NCBI RefSeq assembly: GCF_002994745.2
Contig: NC_037093.1
Span: forward strand, 16,627,555-16,691,554
DNA length: 64,000 nt
Source of the DNA: Rosa chinensis
Taxonomy: Eukaryota > Streptophyta > Magnoliopsida > Rosales > Rosaceae
Reading direction: 5' to 3'
Shown: positions 1 to 11,700 of the stretch, one piece after another
Layout: each line of letters begins with the position of its first letter
Numbering within the stretch: position 1 is the stretch's first letter
Position numbers and translations under genes: made by a program
The notes under the pieces: model-generated
The model's database searches: none
Told to the model about the DNA's origin: nothing
What the model saw: only the letters and a program-made list of their open reading frames with translations

Positions 1-2
1 CT

Positions 3-857
3 AAACCAACTTCTACCGGTCTTCGACTCTCTCAGACCAAGTACACCATGGATCTCCTTCATCGCCACTCCATGACTGCGTGCCAACCTTGTACTACACC
101 GGTTTGTGCTACTTCTCAGCTGTCTCACCTGCAAGGTTATTTGCTGCCTAATGGCACTGAGTATCGGCAAATTGTGGGCGCTCTTCAATACTTGACATTC
201 ACTCGCCCTGATATTGCCTATGCTGTTCACCATGTTGCTCAATTTATGAGTGCTCCTCGCACCTCTCATCTCATTGCCGCTAAACGTATACTTCGCTATC
301 TGAAAGGGACTCCAGACTTTGGTTTGTCTTTTCGTCGCTCCTCGAGTCCTCTCACTCTTCGTGCTTATTCGGATGCGGATTGGGCTGGATGTCCTGACAC
401 TCGACGTTCCACCACAGGTATATGTGTGTTTTTAGGCCCTAATCTTATATCTTGGTGTGCTAAGAAGCAACAGGCTGTTTCTCGCTCCTCTGCTGAAGTT
501 GAGTATCGTTCTCTTGCTCATGCTTGTGCTGATACTATCTGGATTTCATATCTCCTCACTGAACTTCAGTTTTCACCTCCTCGACCCATCATCCTTTTGT
601 GTGAGAACCTCAGTACCACTTACATGGCCTCTAATCCAGTCTTTCATGCCCGTACCAAGCATATTGAACTCGATTATCATTACATCCGCCAATACCTTCT
701 TTCTGGTGCTCATCGCGTTCAATTCACACCATCTCCAGATCAGATTGCCGATATCTTCACGAAAGGTCTTTCCCGCCAGCAGTTTGATCTTCTACGGTCA
801 AATCTTGTCTCTCTTGGATCGTCAGATTTGCGGGGGAGTGCTAAATCACCTAATTAA
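3..857 (+). CDS. Ty1/copia polyprotein, C-terminal RNase H part (5' end outside window)
   Basis: The frame is already open at the left edge, so this is the 3' end of a copia pol gene. An upstream in-frame stretch reads GLRLSQTKYT just before the first ATG (48), which is the conserved end of the copia reverse transcriptase domain; the ATG at 48 is therefore not the real start. RNase H features follow: YRQIVGALQYLTFTRPDI, the YSDADWAGC block, the SWCAKKQQAVSRSSAEVEY block and the C-terminal ADIFTKGL motif. RNase H degrades the RNA strand during reverse transcription. No frameshift or stop is seen before the TAA at 857, so this part is young or conserved. A few residues differ from the usual consensus, for example CENLSTTY where copia elements normally have CDNxSA. 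Confidence 0.93.
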   Translation, partial: KPTSTGLRLSQTKYTMDLLHRHSMTACQPCTTPVCATSQLSHLQGYLLPNGTEYRQIVGALQYLTFTRPDIAYAVHHVAQFMSAPRTSHLIAAKRILRYLKGTPDFGLSFRRSSSPLTLRAYSDADWAGCPDTRRSTTGICVFLGPNLISWCAKKQQAVSRSSAEVEYRSLAHACADTIWISYLLTELQFSPPRPIILLCENLSTTYMASNPVFHARTKHIELDYHYIRQYLLSGAHRVQFTPSPDQIADIFTKGLSRQQFDLLRSNLVSLGSSDLRGSAKSPN

Positions 858-1136
858 CCATCTCTGTCCAGATTCATTGTATTTTGTAATTGCTTGATCT
901 TAGCTTCCTCTTCATTATGTAATTGCCTAGATTAAAGATCTAATTAGCTAACTCATTGTAATTGCTTAGACTAAGGATCTAGATAGCTTAGACAGAGGAT
1001 CTAGATAGCTGTAATTTAGTAATTCTTTGTGTATATAATGCTTTCCTCACAATGAGAAGAATATACAGCAAATTCTATAAATCTTTTTATTGTTGATAAC
1101 GTGAATTTTGTTCTGAACTTCCTCTGAAATTCAGCA
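839..1136 (+). mobile_element. 3' LTR of the copia element at the left edge
   Basis: A purine-rich tract (cgggggag, 831-838) directly precedes TGCTAAATCACC at 839, the usual PPT/LTR junction of copia elements where the pol frame ends around the LTR start. A TATA-like box (gtatataatg) lies at 1031-1040. The 3' end is uncertain: TCAGCA ending at 1136 is a plausible CA terminus and an alternative is CAGCA at 1070. The 5' LTR and target-site duplication lie outside the window or were not found. Sequence homologous to block B starts shortly after, at about 1150, so the insertion sits at the edge of the duplicated block. Confidence 0.65.
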
Positions 1137-1153
1137 AATGTTTGGTTATTTGT

Positions 1154-1457
1154 GATTCAGATAGTAAGAAATATAACTTCTGACCGTTCTTTCTACACAT
1201 CAAAGAAGATGAAGTCTGCTCAAGTTTCAAAGAAGATGAAGTCTGCTCAAGTTTCTACTCATATTTTGAAGATTCAGATAGTAAGAAATATAACTTCTGA
1301 CCATTCTTTCTACACATCAAAGAAGATGAAGTCTGCTCAAGTTTCTACTCATATTTTGAAGATTCAGATAGTAAGAAATATAACTTCTGACCATTCTTTC
1401 TACACATCAAAGAAGATGAAGTCTGCTCAAGTTTCTACTCGTATTTTGAAGATTCAG
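1154..1457. repeat. 90-bp tandem repeat, 3 copies, one with an internal 27-bp duplication
   Basis: Units start with gattcagata at 1154, 1271 and 1361, and a partial unit starts at 1451. Spacing is 117, 90 and 90; the first unit is longer because 27 bp (aaagaagatgaagtctgctc...) is doubled inside it. Every length is a multiple of three and the plus strand stays open for 102 codons as a 30-residue repeat. No homology to a known protein is recognised. Two diverged units recur at 34.2-34.35 kb in block B. Confidence 0.9.
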
Positions 1458-2690
1458 TAGAAAGAACACAAAATTTTCTCACACATTCTTCAAGGACCCT
1501 CTTATGTGATTGTTTGGGAAATGGAGTATTGTAACAAAGTGGGTTATCTCTGTTGAAGAGAACTACAAACTTACATTTGCAAAGCAAAAACAAAAACAAA
1601 GATGTATACACAATTGAAAGAATATCCACACATCTTATTGCAAATAAGTGCAGAGTGCGCTCTGATTTGAGTGATAAGTCGATAGTTTGTTCTTTTCTTC
1701 ACCCCCAACATTAAAAGTAAATAAAATTACGGAGGCATGCAGCAAACTAAATCGGATAGTTTGTTCTTTTCTTCACCCCCATTCCCGCCCAACATTAAAA
1801 GTAAATAAAATTACAGAGCCACGCCGCAAACTAAATCGGTTGGCAAAGGAAATCTCCCAACCTCGAAAACAGAAAACAAACAAAAATGCAGCTGAAATTA
1901 GAGAAACAAAATCTACAACAAGCATAGCAAAAACTAAGCAGCAAGGCAGCACAAATCAGTAAAGCAAGTAACAACTCATACATCCCCAGGAAGCCTTGGT
2001 CAAGAATGCCATGCAAGTCGCCAAAAATAGCAGGCACCAGAAAACATTAATGATCACAAACGCTGGAACTAGGAAATAACTTGGAGATTATTCTCTAAAG
2101 TGAATGCAATTGGTTTTCCACTTTCAAGGTCATCATCATCATCATCTTTCATAATCATGACTGCCTATTGACCAATATATTCACCAAACCTTTATGAGAA
2201 GTCCCTATCTTCATGGACCATGACCTCCATATATAGAGAGGGTTTACATGCTACCGACGTGGCATTACTAGGAGCACCATGCAGCATCTGAAGAACACCA
2301 CTACACTGCTATAAAGACTGGAAAATAACTCATCTACTAAGAAGGCAGCAGTAGACGGGATGCATAAACGAGATTTTAACAACTGGAGTTCCTGCAGCCA
2401 CACATGACATTTGGTATTAGCTGATGACTCAATAATTTCAGCAGCCGCACAGACAGTGGGACAGGAGGACAGCCAATCTTGCATGTACTCTCTCATTTGA
2501 GAGTTCTGAGAGATCACTCTCCGTGTCAAAGTGATCTTCCCCAGAATCTGGAAACTGCAGGAATGCATTCCATGTCAGATGACTAGATGAGTACGATAGT
2601 GCATGCATGAAATTAGTAACAGGGAATTCATCCTTCAGACAATTGTCAACATACTAGCTGTTTCTTACCATTTACCTCATCCAAAATTCA
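1458..2690. other. Non-coding left flank of block A with a 74-bp direct repeat
   Basis: Two copies of a segment beginning gatagtttgttcttttc start at 1681 and 1755 and end with gcaaactaaatcgg. The whole stretch aligns by eye with 34,353-35,330. An ORF on the minus strand at 2251-2568 is not kept in the block-B copy, which has lost several bases near 35,180, so I do not call it a gene. Confidence 0.6.
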
Positions 2691-5600
2691 TATCTTGCCC
2701 TCAGGTTTTGACACAATGATCTAAAGTCATTGGTCAAATGATGTTCAGCTACCTGTCCTGTCCACCAAAGTCACCACAGCAGCAAGAAACGACTCAAAGT
2801 TGTTCCCGGAAACCCAAATCTGCCAACCAGAGAAAGTTAAGATATAAACAGGTTCAAAACAAAAAACAGGAACAAATTTGTATAAATCAAATGTTTGTGC
2901 AAAGATCAACTATACAAACTCATCCACTGAGGAATGTAGAGATAAGTCCTAATGTGGGGTTATCCTACTTCTATAGAAACTACCAACATAACCGCATATC
3001 CTTCAAACCAGATACTGTATTGGATTTCATTTTATGCTTTTTTCGTTTCACTTGCTCAGTGATTAATATGAGTACATGCAGTGGTGGTGAAAGCTTGCCT
3101 TTATATCCTCTGTTAATGCTATAGATCACTGATGTTGCCACTTGACTGAGGTTTGTACAATAATTATTCTAGATGTGTATATTCGTGTAAACTTTTTTTT
3201 AACTCGGCTTTTGACTATTTAATGAGGGAATAACAGGTTGTGAAGAACAGACAGAGACATCCCCAATACAAAAAGAAAAGTTCGATTGATTTTTAATCTT
3301 TAATAAAACACCTAATTGTAATACTTAGGTATTATGTCATTGCAAATTAATGACCAGTCCTTTGCCAACAAAAATGAGTTCTTGGATAGAAAAGTATAAA
3401 GAAATTACCTACTAAGAAAATTCCTCCCAAGAAAAGCAAGATAGGAGTCAAGAGAAGAAATTAGAGCCCACCTCATCATCTTCCATCTTTGCCATCTGAA
3501 CCAAATTTTGAAGCTGCTTCTAACAACTCAAACCCTCGAAGCTGCAATTTAAATGTCTTTTTAGTCAGATGACTAGTCAATCAACATAGGATGAATTTAG
3601 GAACAGCGATGGAGCACATACTTGCTGTTTCTGACCCGTACTATTGAGCTCATCCAAAATGTAATTTCTTGTTTTCAGGTTTTGACACAATGATTTGTAA
3701 TCATCAGTCAAATGATGCTCAGCAAGGCCTTTCTGCCAGGAACAACCACAGCAACAAGAAATGACTCAAAGCCGTTCCCATAAACCCATATCTGCCGACC
3801 AGATGAAAGGTAAGATGTAAAGATATCCAGCTGAAACTTCTGATAACATGAAAGAAGGGTAGAGGACACTACCACAAAATTCAAATGTAGCACAAAGACG
3901 AACACAAACTAATTTATTCTAGAATACAGAAGTTAGTGACATACTGATGTGATAAGGGGCCATTGCAAGTATTTGCTTTCAATGCTTTCCATAGCAACAT
4001 ATTCACCTTGAGACAGTTTAAATACTTCCATTTTCCTGTCTGCAACTTTCATTGCTCCATTAGGCTGCCATCCACCTATATCACCTGTGATCCATTCACT
4101 CCAAATGAATCATCAACAAAAATTTTGAAGGCACCCTCTTGAAAAGAAACCAAACGATTGAGCATCAACCAAAAAAGTACTTCATTTCTAGTATTGTAGA
4201 CTTTACCTGTACGGAACCACCCATCAATAAGGACTTCTTCAGTTAGATCTTGTCGCTTGTGGTAACCAGAAAACAAGGTTTTTCCTCCTAGGAAAATCTC
4301 TCCACATGGCACACTAGAAAGTGCATCATATCCCAGTTCTGGGACCGACTCAAGCCACACTTCAATAGTTGTCAGGGGGACACCAACAGTTCCAATCATA
4401 GGATAAACATTGCCAAGGGACGTAAAACACCCACCATAGCTTTCAGTAAGGCCTACAAGATTTAACAAACTGATGAAATGTAGTTCTCTCCATTTCATAT
4501 ATATCTGCTTCTGATGTCTTGTGGTAGCGGATTTAGAAACTTGAGGTCATTTGAATGAGTACAAAAAAAGCATTCATACTGACATCTTATAGGTTAAACA
4601 CATATACCATGAATACTTAACCTTGTACAATTTTCTTGATCTTCACTATGATTCAACTGATTCAAGTATAATATGTATCTATTCATTATGTTATGCAGTC
4701 AACCATACCATATCCTTCTGATAAATTCCTCCACATGCCTGGGCAAAGGTGCAGTACCAGACAACATTATACGAACTTGTCCTCCTAGCTCTTGTTTTAT
4801 CTACCGCAAATAACACAGTTTGTTAGAATGTAACGCATAAGATAGAAGTAATGCATTGTTCGAATGTAAAACCAGATATTTCAAGAATAGAAAGATGAAG
4901 GAATAATAACTGACCTTGTCAAAAACAAGCTTGTCGAAGAGAGGTGCTGCTTTTGCTTTTGTTAGGCCCTTCTGCAGATTTGCCAACTTGCTGCCATATA
5001 AACGTTAGCCATGTATTGGTAATACTTCAACAAAGTTGCTTTGATAAAAAGATAAACTATAAAATAAATCTGCAAATAAGCTCCTTTCACATGATGATTT
5101 TACTCAAAATTGTATTAGTACCCTTAGTTTAATTAGTTGGTAGAAAATCTGTAATTTGATGGCCAACCACAAAGATTTCAGCATAATTTGATCAATATGG
5201 GATCCAACTTCTGCCAATATGAAAATATAAATTTCCCCTACTGGAGGGTTACAGTACAACCCCCAACTTTAATCAATCTGATAAAATTAAGATATGTGGA
5301 AGATGCAGTTTGAACCCCTTATCAGTTACCACTAACATCACCAAATAGAAAGCAACCAATCGGTCTAACAAGCTTCATGCAGAATGCCGTCCTCACATTT
5401 TTCTTGGCAAAAGCAACAAATCCTGAAGAATAAACTATAAGTGCTTGCTAAATTGGATTGTATCCACATGATTTAAATTTTTTTCTTAGAAAACCTAGCA
5501 TTTTAAACAGGCAGAGCATATATGTATGGAAACAGATTAAGGATGGCAAATTTCATTTGAGAATGAAAAAATAATTTCATATTGATAATGCTACAAAATT

Positions 5601-5820
5601 CAAAATGAAAATAGTCTTGTATTGGCCTTTTCAGTAACAAAACTACTAAGTCTCCATGACCAAAAATGTTCCTTGCTTATTTGCCTCTTACACAAAAATG
5701 AGGTACATTTATGCTTTAAAACTGTGCAATAGACTAAACATAGGTACAGACCTGGTGAAAATCCATCACCAGATTGCACCCCAAACAACTCATGCCAAGT
5801 TACAGGCGCTATTCTGCCTC
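2690..5820 (-). pseudogene. LACS2-like pseudogene L1 (3' half only: exons 13-17 plus joined remnants)
   Basis: Exon numbers follow the intact copy at 46.5-52.4 kb. Exon 17 is at 3622-3791, exon 16 at 3945-4084, exon 15 at 4207-4452, exon 14 at 4709-4800 and exon 13 at 4915-4990. Exons 15, 16 and 13 remain in frame and exon 15 keeps GLTES and FSGYHKRQDLTEE. Exon 14 has lost a net 26 bases, removing the stretch after EEF. Exon 17 lost about 13 bases after RKAL, giving a stop. Exons 10-12 are gone: exon 13 is followed by intron 9-10 sequence, which ends near 5820 where a poly(T)-headed insert begins. Exons 1-9 are absent. A second exon-17-like remnant lies at about 2700-2829, and the exon 18 start (3515-3541) is joined to TNL-derived sequence (3474-3513). 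The gene cannot make an acyl-CoA synthetase. Confidence 0.85.
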
Positions 5821-5828
5821 TTGTTTTT

Positions 5829-6100
5829 TCTTTTTTCTTTTTTTTTTTTTTTTTTTTGAAAAGAAACAGCTTTTTATTGAATAAACAAAAAGCGAATTAC
5901 AAGGAGTCTGCTTTAAAGATCTAAAGAGGGCAGCTAGGGCTATAGGCTTAGCATCTCGTCTATTAATACTAAATGAAAGCTTAGGGGCTTATACTACAGC
6001 TGCTTGCTATTTCAAATTAATAGTAATGCAAAAGGAATAGTAAATATGCAGCTAAAGGCATTCTGAAGCAAATATGCAACTGCTGGAGATTGAGCAGAAA
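5829..6100 (-). mobile_element. Poly(T)-headed insert, likely retroposed (LINE/SINE-like 3' end)
   Basis: A T-rich run at about 5829-5857 is followed by gaaaagaaacagctttttattgaat and a segment absent from the LACS copies at 17.2 and 49.7 kb. The poly(T) on the plus strand implies a poly(A) tail of a minus-strand retroposon. The same insert with the same junction lies at 38.48-38.8 kb, so it predates the block duplication. No target duplication was identified because the LACS sequence on the far side is missing. The right boundary is not defined. Confidence 0.45.
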
Positions 6101-7119
6101 TTATGTGCAAATGGAAGAAGAAGATCACCAAAAAGAATAGTGAGAAGAGGTATTGGGGTGTCCTTGTTTTACTGTTGATGTGTTTGTGGATTGATTTAGT
6201 AAGGAACTAAGGTGGAGAAGTTGAACATAAGGTGAAGAAGGGGGAGGGTATATAACTATATATTAGTGCATAGTTAGGTGAAAGGGAGTCATTTTAAGAT
6301 GGAAAGACCATGTTATCCAGAACAGAGTAGTGTAACTCTTTCTTGGCAAGTAAGAGGAATAGAGAGGTAGGGAGTTTTGCTTGGCAAGGGCAGGAAAAAT
6401 AGAAGGGTATGTGAACGAAGTCAGTGGGGTATGAGTGGGAGAATGATGGTTATGATTCTAAGTGTATTGCTTATTGTTTGGTGCAAACTTTACAGAACAA
6501 GGCTTGTATTTCCTGTCCTCATAATATAGGCAGTTACAGTACGACCAATTTCTGCCATACTTTGATTTTATGAGACCCTCTGATATAACATCTCAACAGA
6601 AAAGAAATTATGCCTAACTACCATAAGATTTCAAAGTTAACTGTAAATTTCAGATAATCTCCAAGTAAATCAATCAAAATCATATGGATGTGCTTAATAT
6701 CGTATTTAGAAATTCGTCCATATCAGAATGAAATGGGCTGTGATCATTAACTCTACAATTATCCACTTACACATGACAACATACAACAAAACATAGCAAA
6801 AATTATGAAATAGAATTGGAAAACAAAAATTGGTAATCAAATAATCACCTTATAGAGAATGTATGCTTATCGGGTTGAGCATGACTATGATTTGAAGCTA
6901 ATTGTGGCTGCGGCGGCAGAGGTTGCAAATCCCCAGGTGGGTTTTTCTGCTGAGATAGCATAGTAGGAAGATTGTAAAACGAAAATGGGGGGAAAAACCC
7001 AGTAGAAGGAAAGCTCGTATTCTAAGCTGGTTAGATACAAAATTACTCTGATTATGAGTATGCGAACAAAACAGCAATGAAATATGACTCGATACCCAAA
7101 AATGAAATATGAAATATAC

Positions 7120-7221
7120 CTTGGGATGGACAGCTCTACAATCTCCATAACCAGGTGAGTAAAAATCCACTACAACCAATCTATCACCAGCATTATGCAA
7201 AGAATCAATGAGGTCTTAGCA
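7120..7221 (-). pseudogene. Atypical Cys/His-rich thioredoxin (ACHT-like) exon fragment
   Basis: On the minus strand this reads DLIDSLHNAGDRLVVVDFYSPG then YGDCRAVHPK and ends at a splice donor (GTATATTTC). The layout matches the active-site exon of plastid ACHT thioredoxins (SPxCGxCxALHPK). Here the first active-site cysteine is Tyr and a TAA stop precedes the segment in frame. The block-B copy at 38,874 keeps both cysteine codons but has one extra G before them. No other ACHT exon was found, so this is a fragment, not a gene. Confidence 0.65.
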
Positions 7222-7485
7222 GAATGGATCTCCACCATGTTCAGTTTTAGGGTTTTCTCCCACCATTTCATAGCTTTGCTTACACAGATTGATGCCTGTG
7301 CCTGAAACCCTATACATATCCAAAATTTCATGGTTTGCACTGCAAAATTGCAACTGCCTTAGAATTCAAAAGAGCAATACTTTTTTTCCCAAATAAGAAA
7401 TTCACCAAACTTTGACATCCCAGGATTTTGTATTTTATGTGAATATCTGATACAGGTGTTATTACAGCAACACAGTAGGCCAGAC

Positions 7486-7843
7486 CTGTATAAATGCAGG
7501 AGGTTTAGACATCCTTTGTTCAAAGGCCTTGGAGTCCCACTTTATTGAAAACTCCAATGCGATGTCAACTGAACCTTCTTCTCCAATGTGGGAGGCTTTG
7601 AAGCTATGTTCTCAACAAACTATCATTCAGGAATTCAGTTAGTTTCAAAGCAGTTAGGGATTCATAAAATTCCATCAAGTGCAGGTCAATAAATAATTAC
7701 CTTTTAATCCACATAATAATCCAGAATTCACTTATCTCACTTGAAATAGTGGCCTAATGTCACAAAACTCTGGTAAATCAGAAAACCTAGCTGCAGTAAC
7801 CATTAGTGATGCAACAGCTTCCTTAGATTCCTCAGGGCATTCC
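7486..7843 (-). pseudogene. IST1-like (ESCRT regulator) gene fragment, two exons
   Basis: First exon piece (7741-7843): after acceptor AG it reads ECPEESKEAVASLMVTAARF then SDLPEFCDIRPLFQ and a GTGAG donor. Second piece (7486-7619): FVENIASKPPTLEKKVQL, then a frame jump to DIALEFSIKWDSKAFEQR. These are characteristic of the plant IST1-like family, whose members regulate Vps4 and ESCRT-III at endosomes. A deletion between KVQL and DIALEF breaks the frame and no 5' exons are present. The block-B copy (39,241-39,608) has a 6-base insertion doubling the Cys-Pro pair. Lies downstream of the TNL gene on the same strand. Confidence 0.7.
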
Positions 7844-8761
7844 CTGCAATGACAATAAGGGAGAAAAGTAAACATTATGATGAGTTAACCCGTCCTTCTT
7901 TTAACTCATTAATGAAAGAAAGGTTTCAAACAAAAAAAAATTCATTTCCTTTAGCAGGAACTCAAACCACGTATCTGATGTACATTATTACATGATTCCG
8001 TCTGGTCAACAGAAAAACTGTAGTAATGACAGAATCATCTAAAGTTTCAAATACTCATGGTGTGAATATCTCTATACCAGAACCTAATCAAACTTCCTCC
8101 AATGAGTCTTTGCATCTAGTACAAATTTACATGGCATATACTAAAATCAATCAACCATGTGAAACCTGACATTCAGAGAATCTAGTAAACTGAAGTAATG
8201 CTATACTGCATCAGCAGCATAATCTGACACTAAGATGCAATCCAGGAAACTAAACTAATTAAGCGAAAGTAAGGGCTTTTATTCTTTCTCGCCAACATTT
8301 CTAAGGCCCATAAGCGAATGTATATATTAGCAGTTCAATCCGAAATCAAAAGAGCAGCTGCGTATTAATAGAGTAGTAGCATACCTTTGGATGAGGAAAT
8401 AAATTCTGAAAACGATGCTATATAATCAGAAAATAGAAAGACCTTGAAAGTGGCTATCGGACGAGAAAACGTCAACAAGTTCATCAATGAGTTTAGTGAA
8501 GTAGATTAGTGCACTAGATCAAGCTTCTAAATTACAAATTTAATATTCCTTTCACTGATGCAATTTTGCACTTATTAGTTACATGGAATTGGGCATGGTA
8601 AACTAGTTCAACTCTATCCACACATATGGAGAATGCCAACAAAGAGTTGATATTACAAACCAATCTTGAAACTCCAAAGATATCAAAGAAAGGGAGAATT
8701 TGAAAATGTAAACCTGTATTCGTAACACTGGTCCATAGACAATGCCATGCTGCATCAGTAA
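7844..8761. other. 3' flank of TNL-A, no gene seen
   Basis: AT-rich sequence with no supported coding region. It is closely similar to 39,610-40,630 in block B, and its part at about 8390-8760 also recurs in a third, more diverged copy at about 21,680-22,200. Confidence 0.6.
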
Positions 8762-11700
8762 CTACAGCTTTTCGTTCTCCAGTTGTGCATCGGTATATAA
8801 TTCTTTGCAGTCAGTCCTCTGCTTGGGACGATAATTGTCCCAGAAGTCCTCTGAGTCGTCTGCTTTAAAAGGAAACAATACCTTTTCAAGTTCATCAGAA
8901 GAAAGTTCACTGGTGAGGTTCTCTGCACGGATTAGCTTCATAGAAACGTCTTCATTGGGTGGCATTACAAGGTGGACACCACAGCTTTTTATGGAGGACC
9001 GAGATTTCTCATCTTGATAAATAAAGACTCGACACGTAAAAGGGGGCAACGGACGCATATAACCAAATCGCCACATTTCAAGGAAGGGAACATAGTGCAG
9101 CCACACATGATCCGACTCTCCTGAATAAACACGTTCATACTTGGAAACTTCCCATTTGGGAATTGAAACACGTACTTCATTGATGTGAATATAGAACGTG
9201 AAACCAGTCCAATGATCTTGCAGCTTTTGATCAACAGCAACACAGAGAGCCAATCCTGTGTTGTCCCATTTGAAATTTGCAAGTGTTTCGATATAAAATT
9301 CAAACCGTAGATGCCCCATGAAATCCATTTGACAGCTGAACCACTTTGGAATCTCGCTTCTTGGAACTGGAAATGTAATTGTGAATTTGGATTGCTGAGA
9401 AGATAGGAGTCGAAAGAAGAGATCAGCGTGCACTTCATCATCATCATCCTTGTTTGCCATCTGAACCAAATTTTGACAGAGTCTCCAGCAATTAGTCAAG
9501 TCCATCTCCTTAATCATTTGTGATTCTTTACGCTCCAAAATGTTTGACAACTTCGAAATTCTTTCCAATGATACGCAATCCCTCACATACAACCGGCGAA
9601 TCCTTGGTGGAAGCTCTGGAATTTCTACGAGCCTCCTGCAGCCGATCAAATTGAGTTCCCACAAGTCGACAAATTTGTTGATGCATTCGGGAAGAATAAC
9701 AATGGGGCTTCCTGATAAATTAAGTTCCCTTAAAGTGGATGCACAATCAAGGGACGCGAGGAAATCAATATTAGACAAATTGCATGGAGATGCGATGAAG
9801 TAAGATAGCCAAGGAAGCGCCGAATTGAATTCAGTGTCTGGCTCTGGCACCAATGAACTGCCTGCACGCCATCTCTTTCTTTTCGATAAAGAGTCACGGT
9901 TGTCATGTGAAACCTTTGAGTAAGTTGGAAGCACTTCAGACTCCACCTTATTTGGGAATCTTACGAGTTTTGGGCAATGCCACAAAAAAACAAAGCATAA
10001 CTTCTGCAATTCATAAATGCCGCAAGGTAGGTCTGTGAGGTTTCCACAATTATCTAACCACAAGTCTTCAAGGTTAATTAGATATCCAATGGATGAAGGC
10101 AATGCTTTGATGCCAGTGTTGGATAGCCTCAAGGATGTCATGTATTTCAGCTCTCCCTCAATTTCAGGGAAACTCTCCAGCCTTGTGCAGTAGTTGAGAT
10201 TAATGGATCGGAGGAATCTCCAGTTGACTTCTCCTGGTAGCCTCACAAGGTTAGAGCATCTTTCAAGATTCAGGTCAACAAGCTTTTTGAGGGATCCAAC
10301 CGAAGGGTGAACCTTCTTTAAACTTTTACAATAGCTTAGATCCAGGAACTCTAAGTTTGGGCTTCCAGACAGGTCTGGGCTTTGTGCTAGGAATTTACAT
10401 CCACTCAAATTTAAGGATTTCAGATTTTCCATACTCTGTCATACCAAAGTAGAAGAAAAAATCAAATGGAAAATTGGTAAGGTGTAAAGATTTTAATAAA
10501 GTAAACTCCTGAAAATTTATAATTACCTTGAATCCTTCTCCGAAACGTGAGATGCGGCTGCAAGGCATATTAAGTTGAACCAGATCCTTCATATTAAAAT
10601 CAGAGGGCAAAGATTGTACCGGATAGTTACGCCAATAAAGTAATCGCAACTGATTCGGATAATAATCAACCTTTCCACAAAACTGTCCATTCACGTTTAT
10701 AAAAATTTTAAGATTTCTCATCTTTTTGAAGCATTTAGGACTCAAGCGTATCTCATCTGTTGTAGGCATCTTTATCATTATACCTTCAATTTTACTTGTT
10801 CCCTAGTATGAAAAAGGCAATCGTATTAGCAAAATGAGTACTTATATAATAAAATGCAAGTTTTTTTAGTTTTATTCTTTCTTTAAGAATTCAACAGAAA
10901 ATCATATAATACATATTATCCGGATATTGGTTGTCGAATTGGAATAAACTACACACATAGAGAATCACACTAACCTGACTCCATGTATATATGTAAATCT
11001 GAGCATATAGGAACTACATACCGTGTTTTCTGTTAGAACCTCCTGCACATCCTTGTGATGCCACAATCTGCTTCGCTCACCGGGCTCTGTAGACTCTTGC
11101 TGAACTATATCTTTTCCCATCTCTTGTAGCAAATCATGCATGCAAATCTCACTATAACGATCAACATATATGAGAGCCTTTTCTTCAAGAACTTCAATAC
11201 TATGCGTGGGGTTGCTGCGGTCACAACCTTCTAGTATCTGTATCACATCATTTGTCTTCCAACCTTTGAAGAAACAAGCAATGTCGAGGAAAACTTCTTT
11301 CACTATTTTTTCCAGTCCATCATAACTTACTTTGAGAATACCTTGAATGCCTTCGAGAAGATTTCTTTTAAAACCATCTAGCATAGCTTGCCATTTATGT
11401 ACCGGTCTAGCATAGAGATGTGAACCCAAAATTACCAGGGCTAACGGAAGGCCTTGAGCATATTCAACAACAGTACTAACTGAGTGCTTCTCATTGTCAT
11501 CTAAAATTCTCTTATTCTTGAAGGCAATTGATCTGAAGAGCTCACAACCTTCGTGATGATCTAGTTCCCTGGCTTTGTACATAGGCTTGACTTCGTGAAC
11601 AGTCAACAAACGCTTATCTCTTGTTGTGACGATAATTCTGCTGCCACGACCAAACCAATCAGGTGCTCCGGCTAATGTGTCTAACTGGTCCAATTTATTC

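Noticed and set aside
457..897. Plus-strand 146-codon ORF
   Set aside because: Out-of-frame shadow of the copia RNase H frame.
1154..1457. Regular repeats that superficially resemble a CRISPR array
   Set aside because: Units are head-to-tail 90-bp tandem copies without unique spacers, in a plant nuclear genome.
2251..2568. 105-codon minus ORF
   Set aside because: Not preserved in the block-B duplicate, where several bases are missing.
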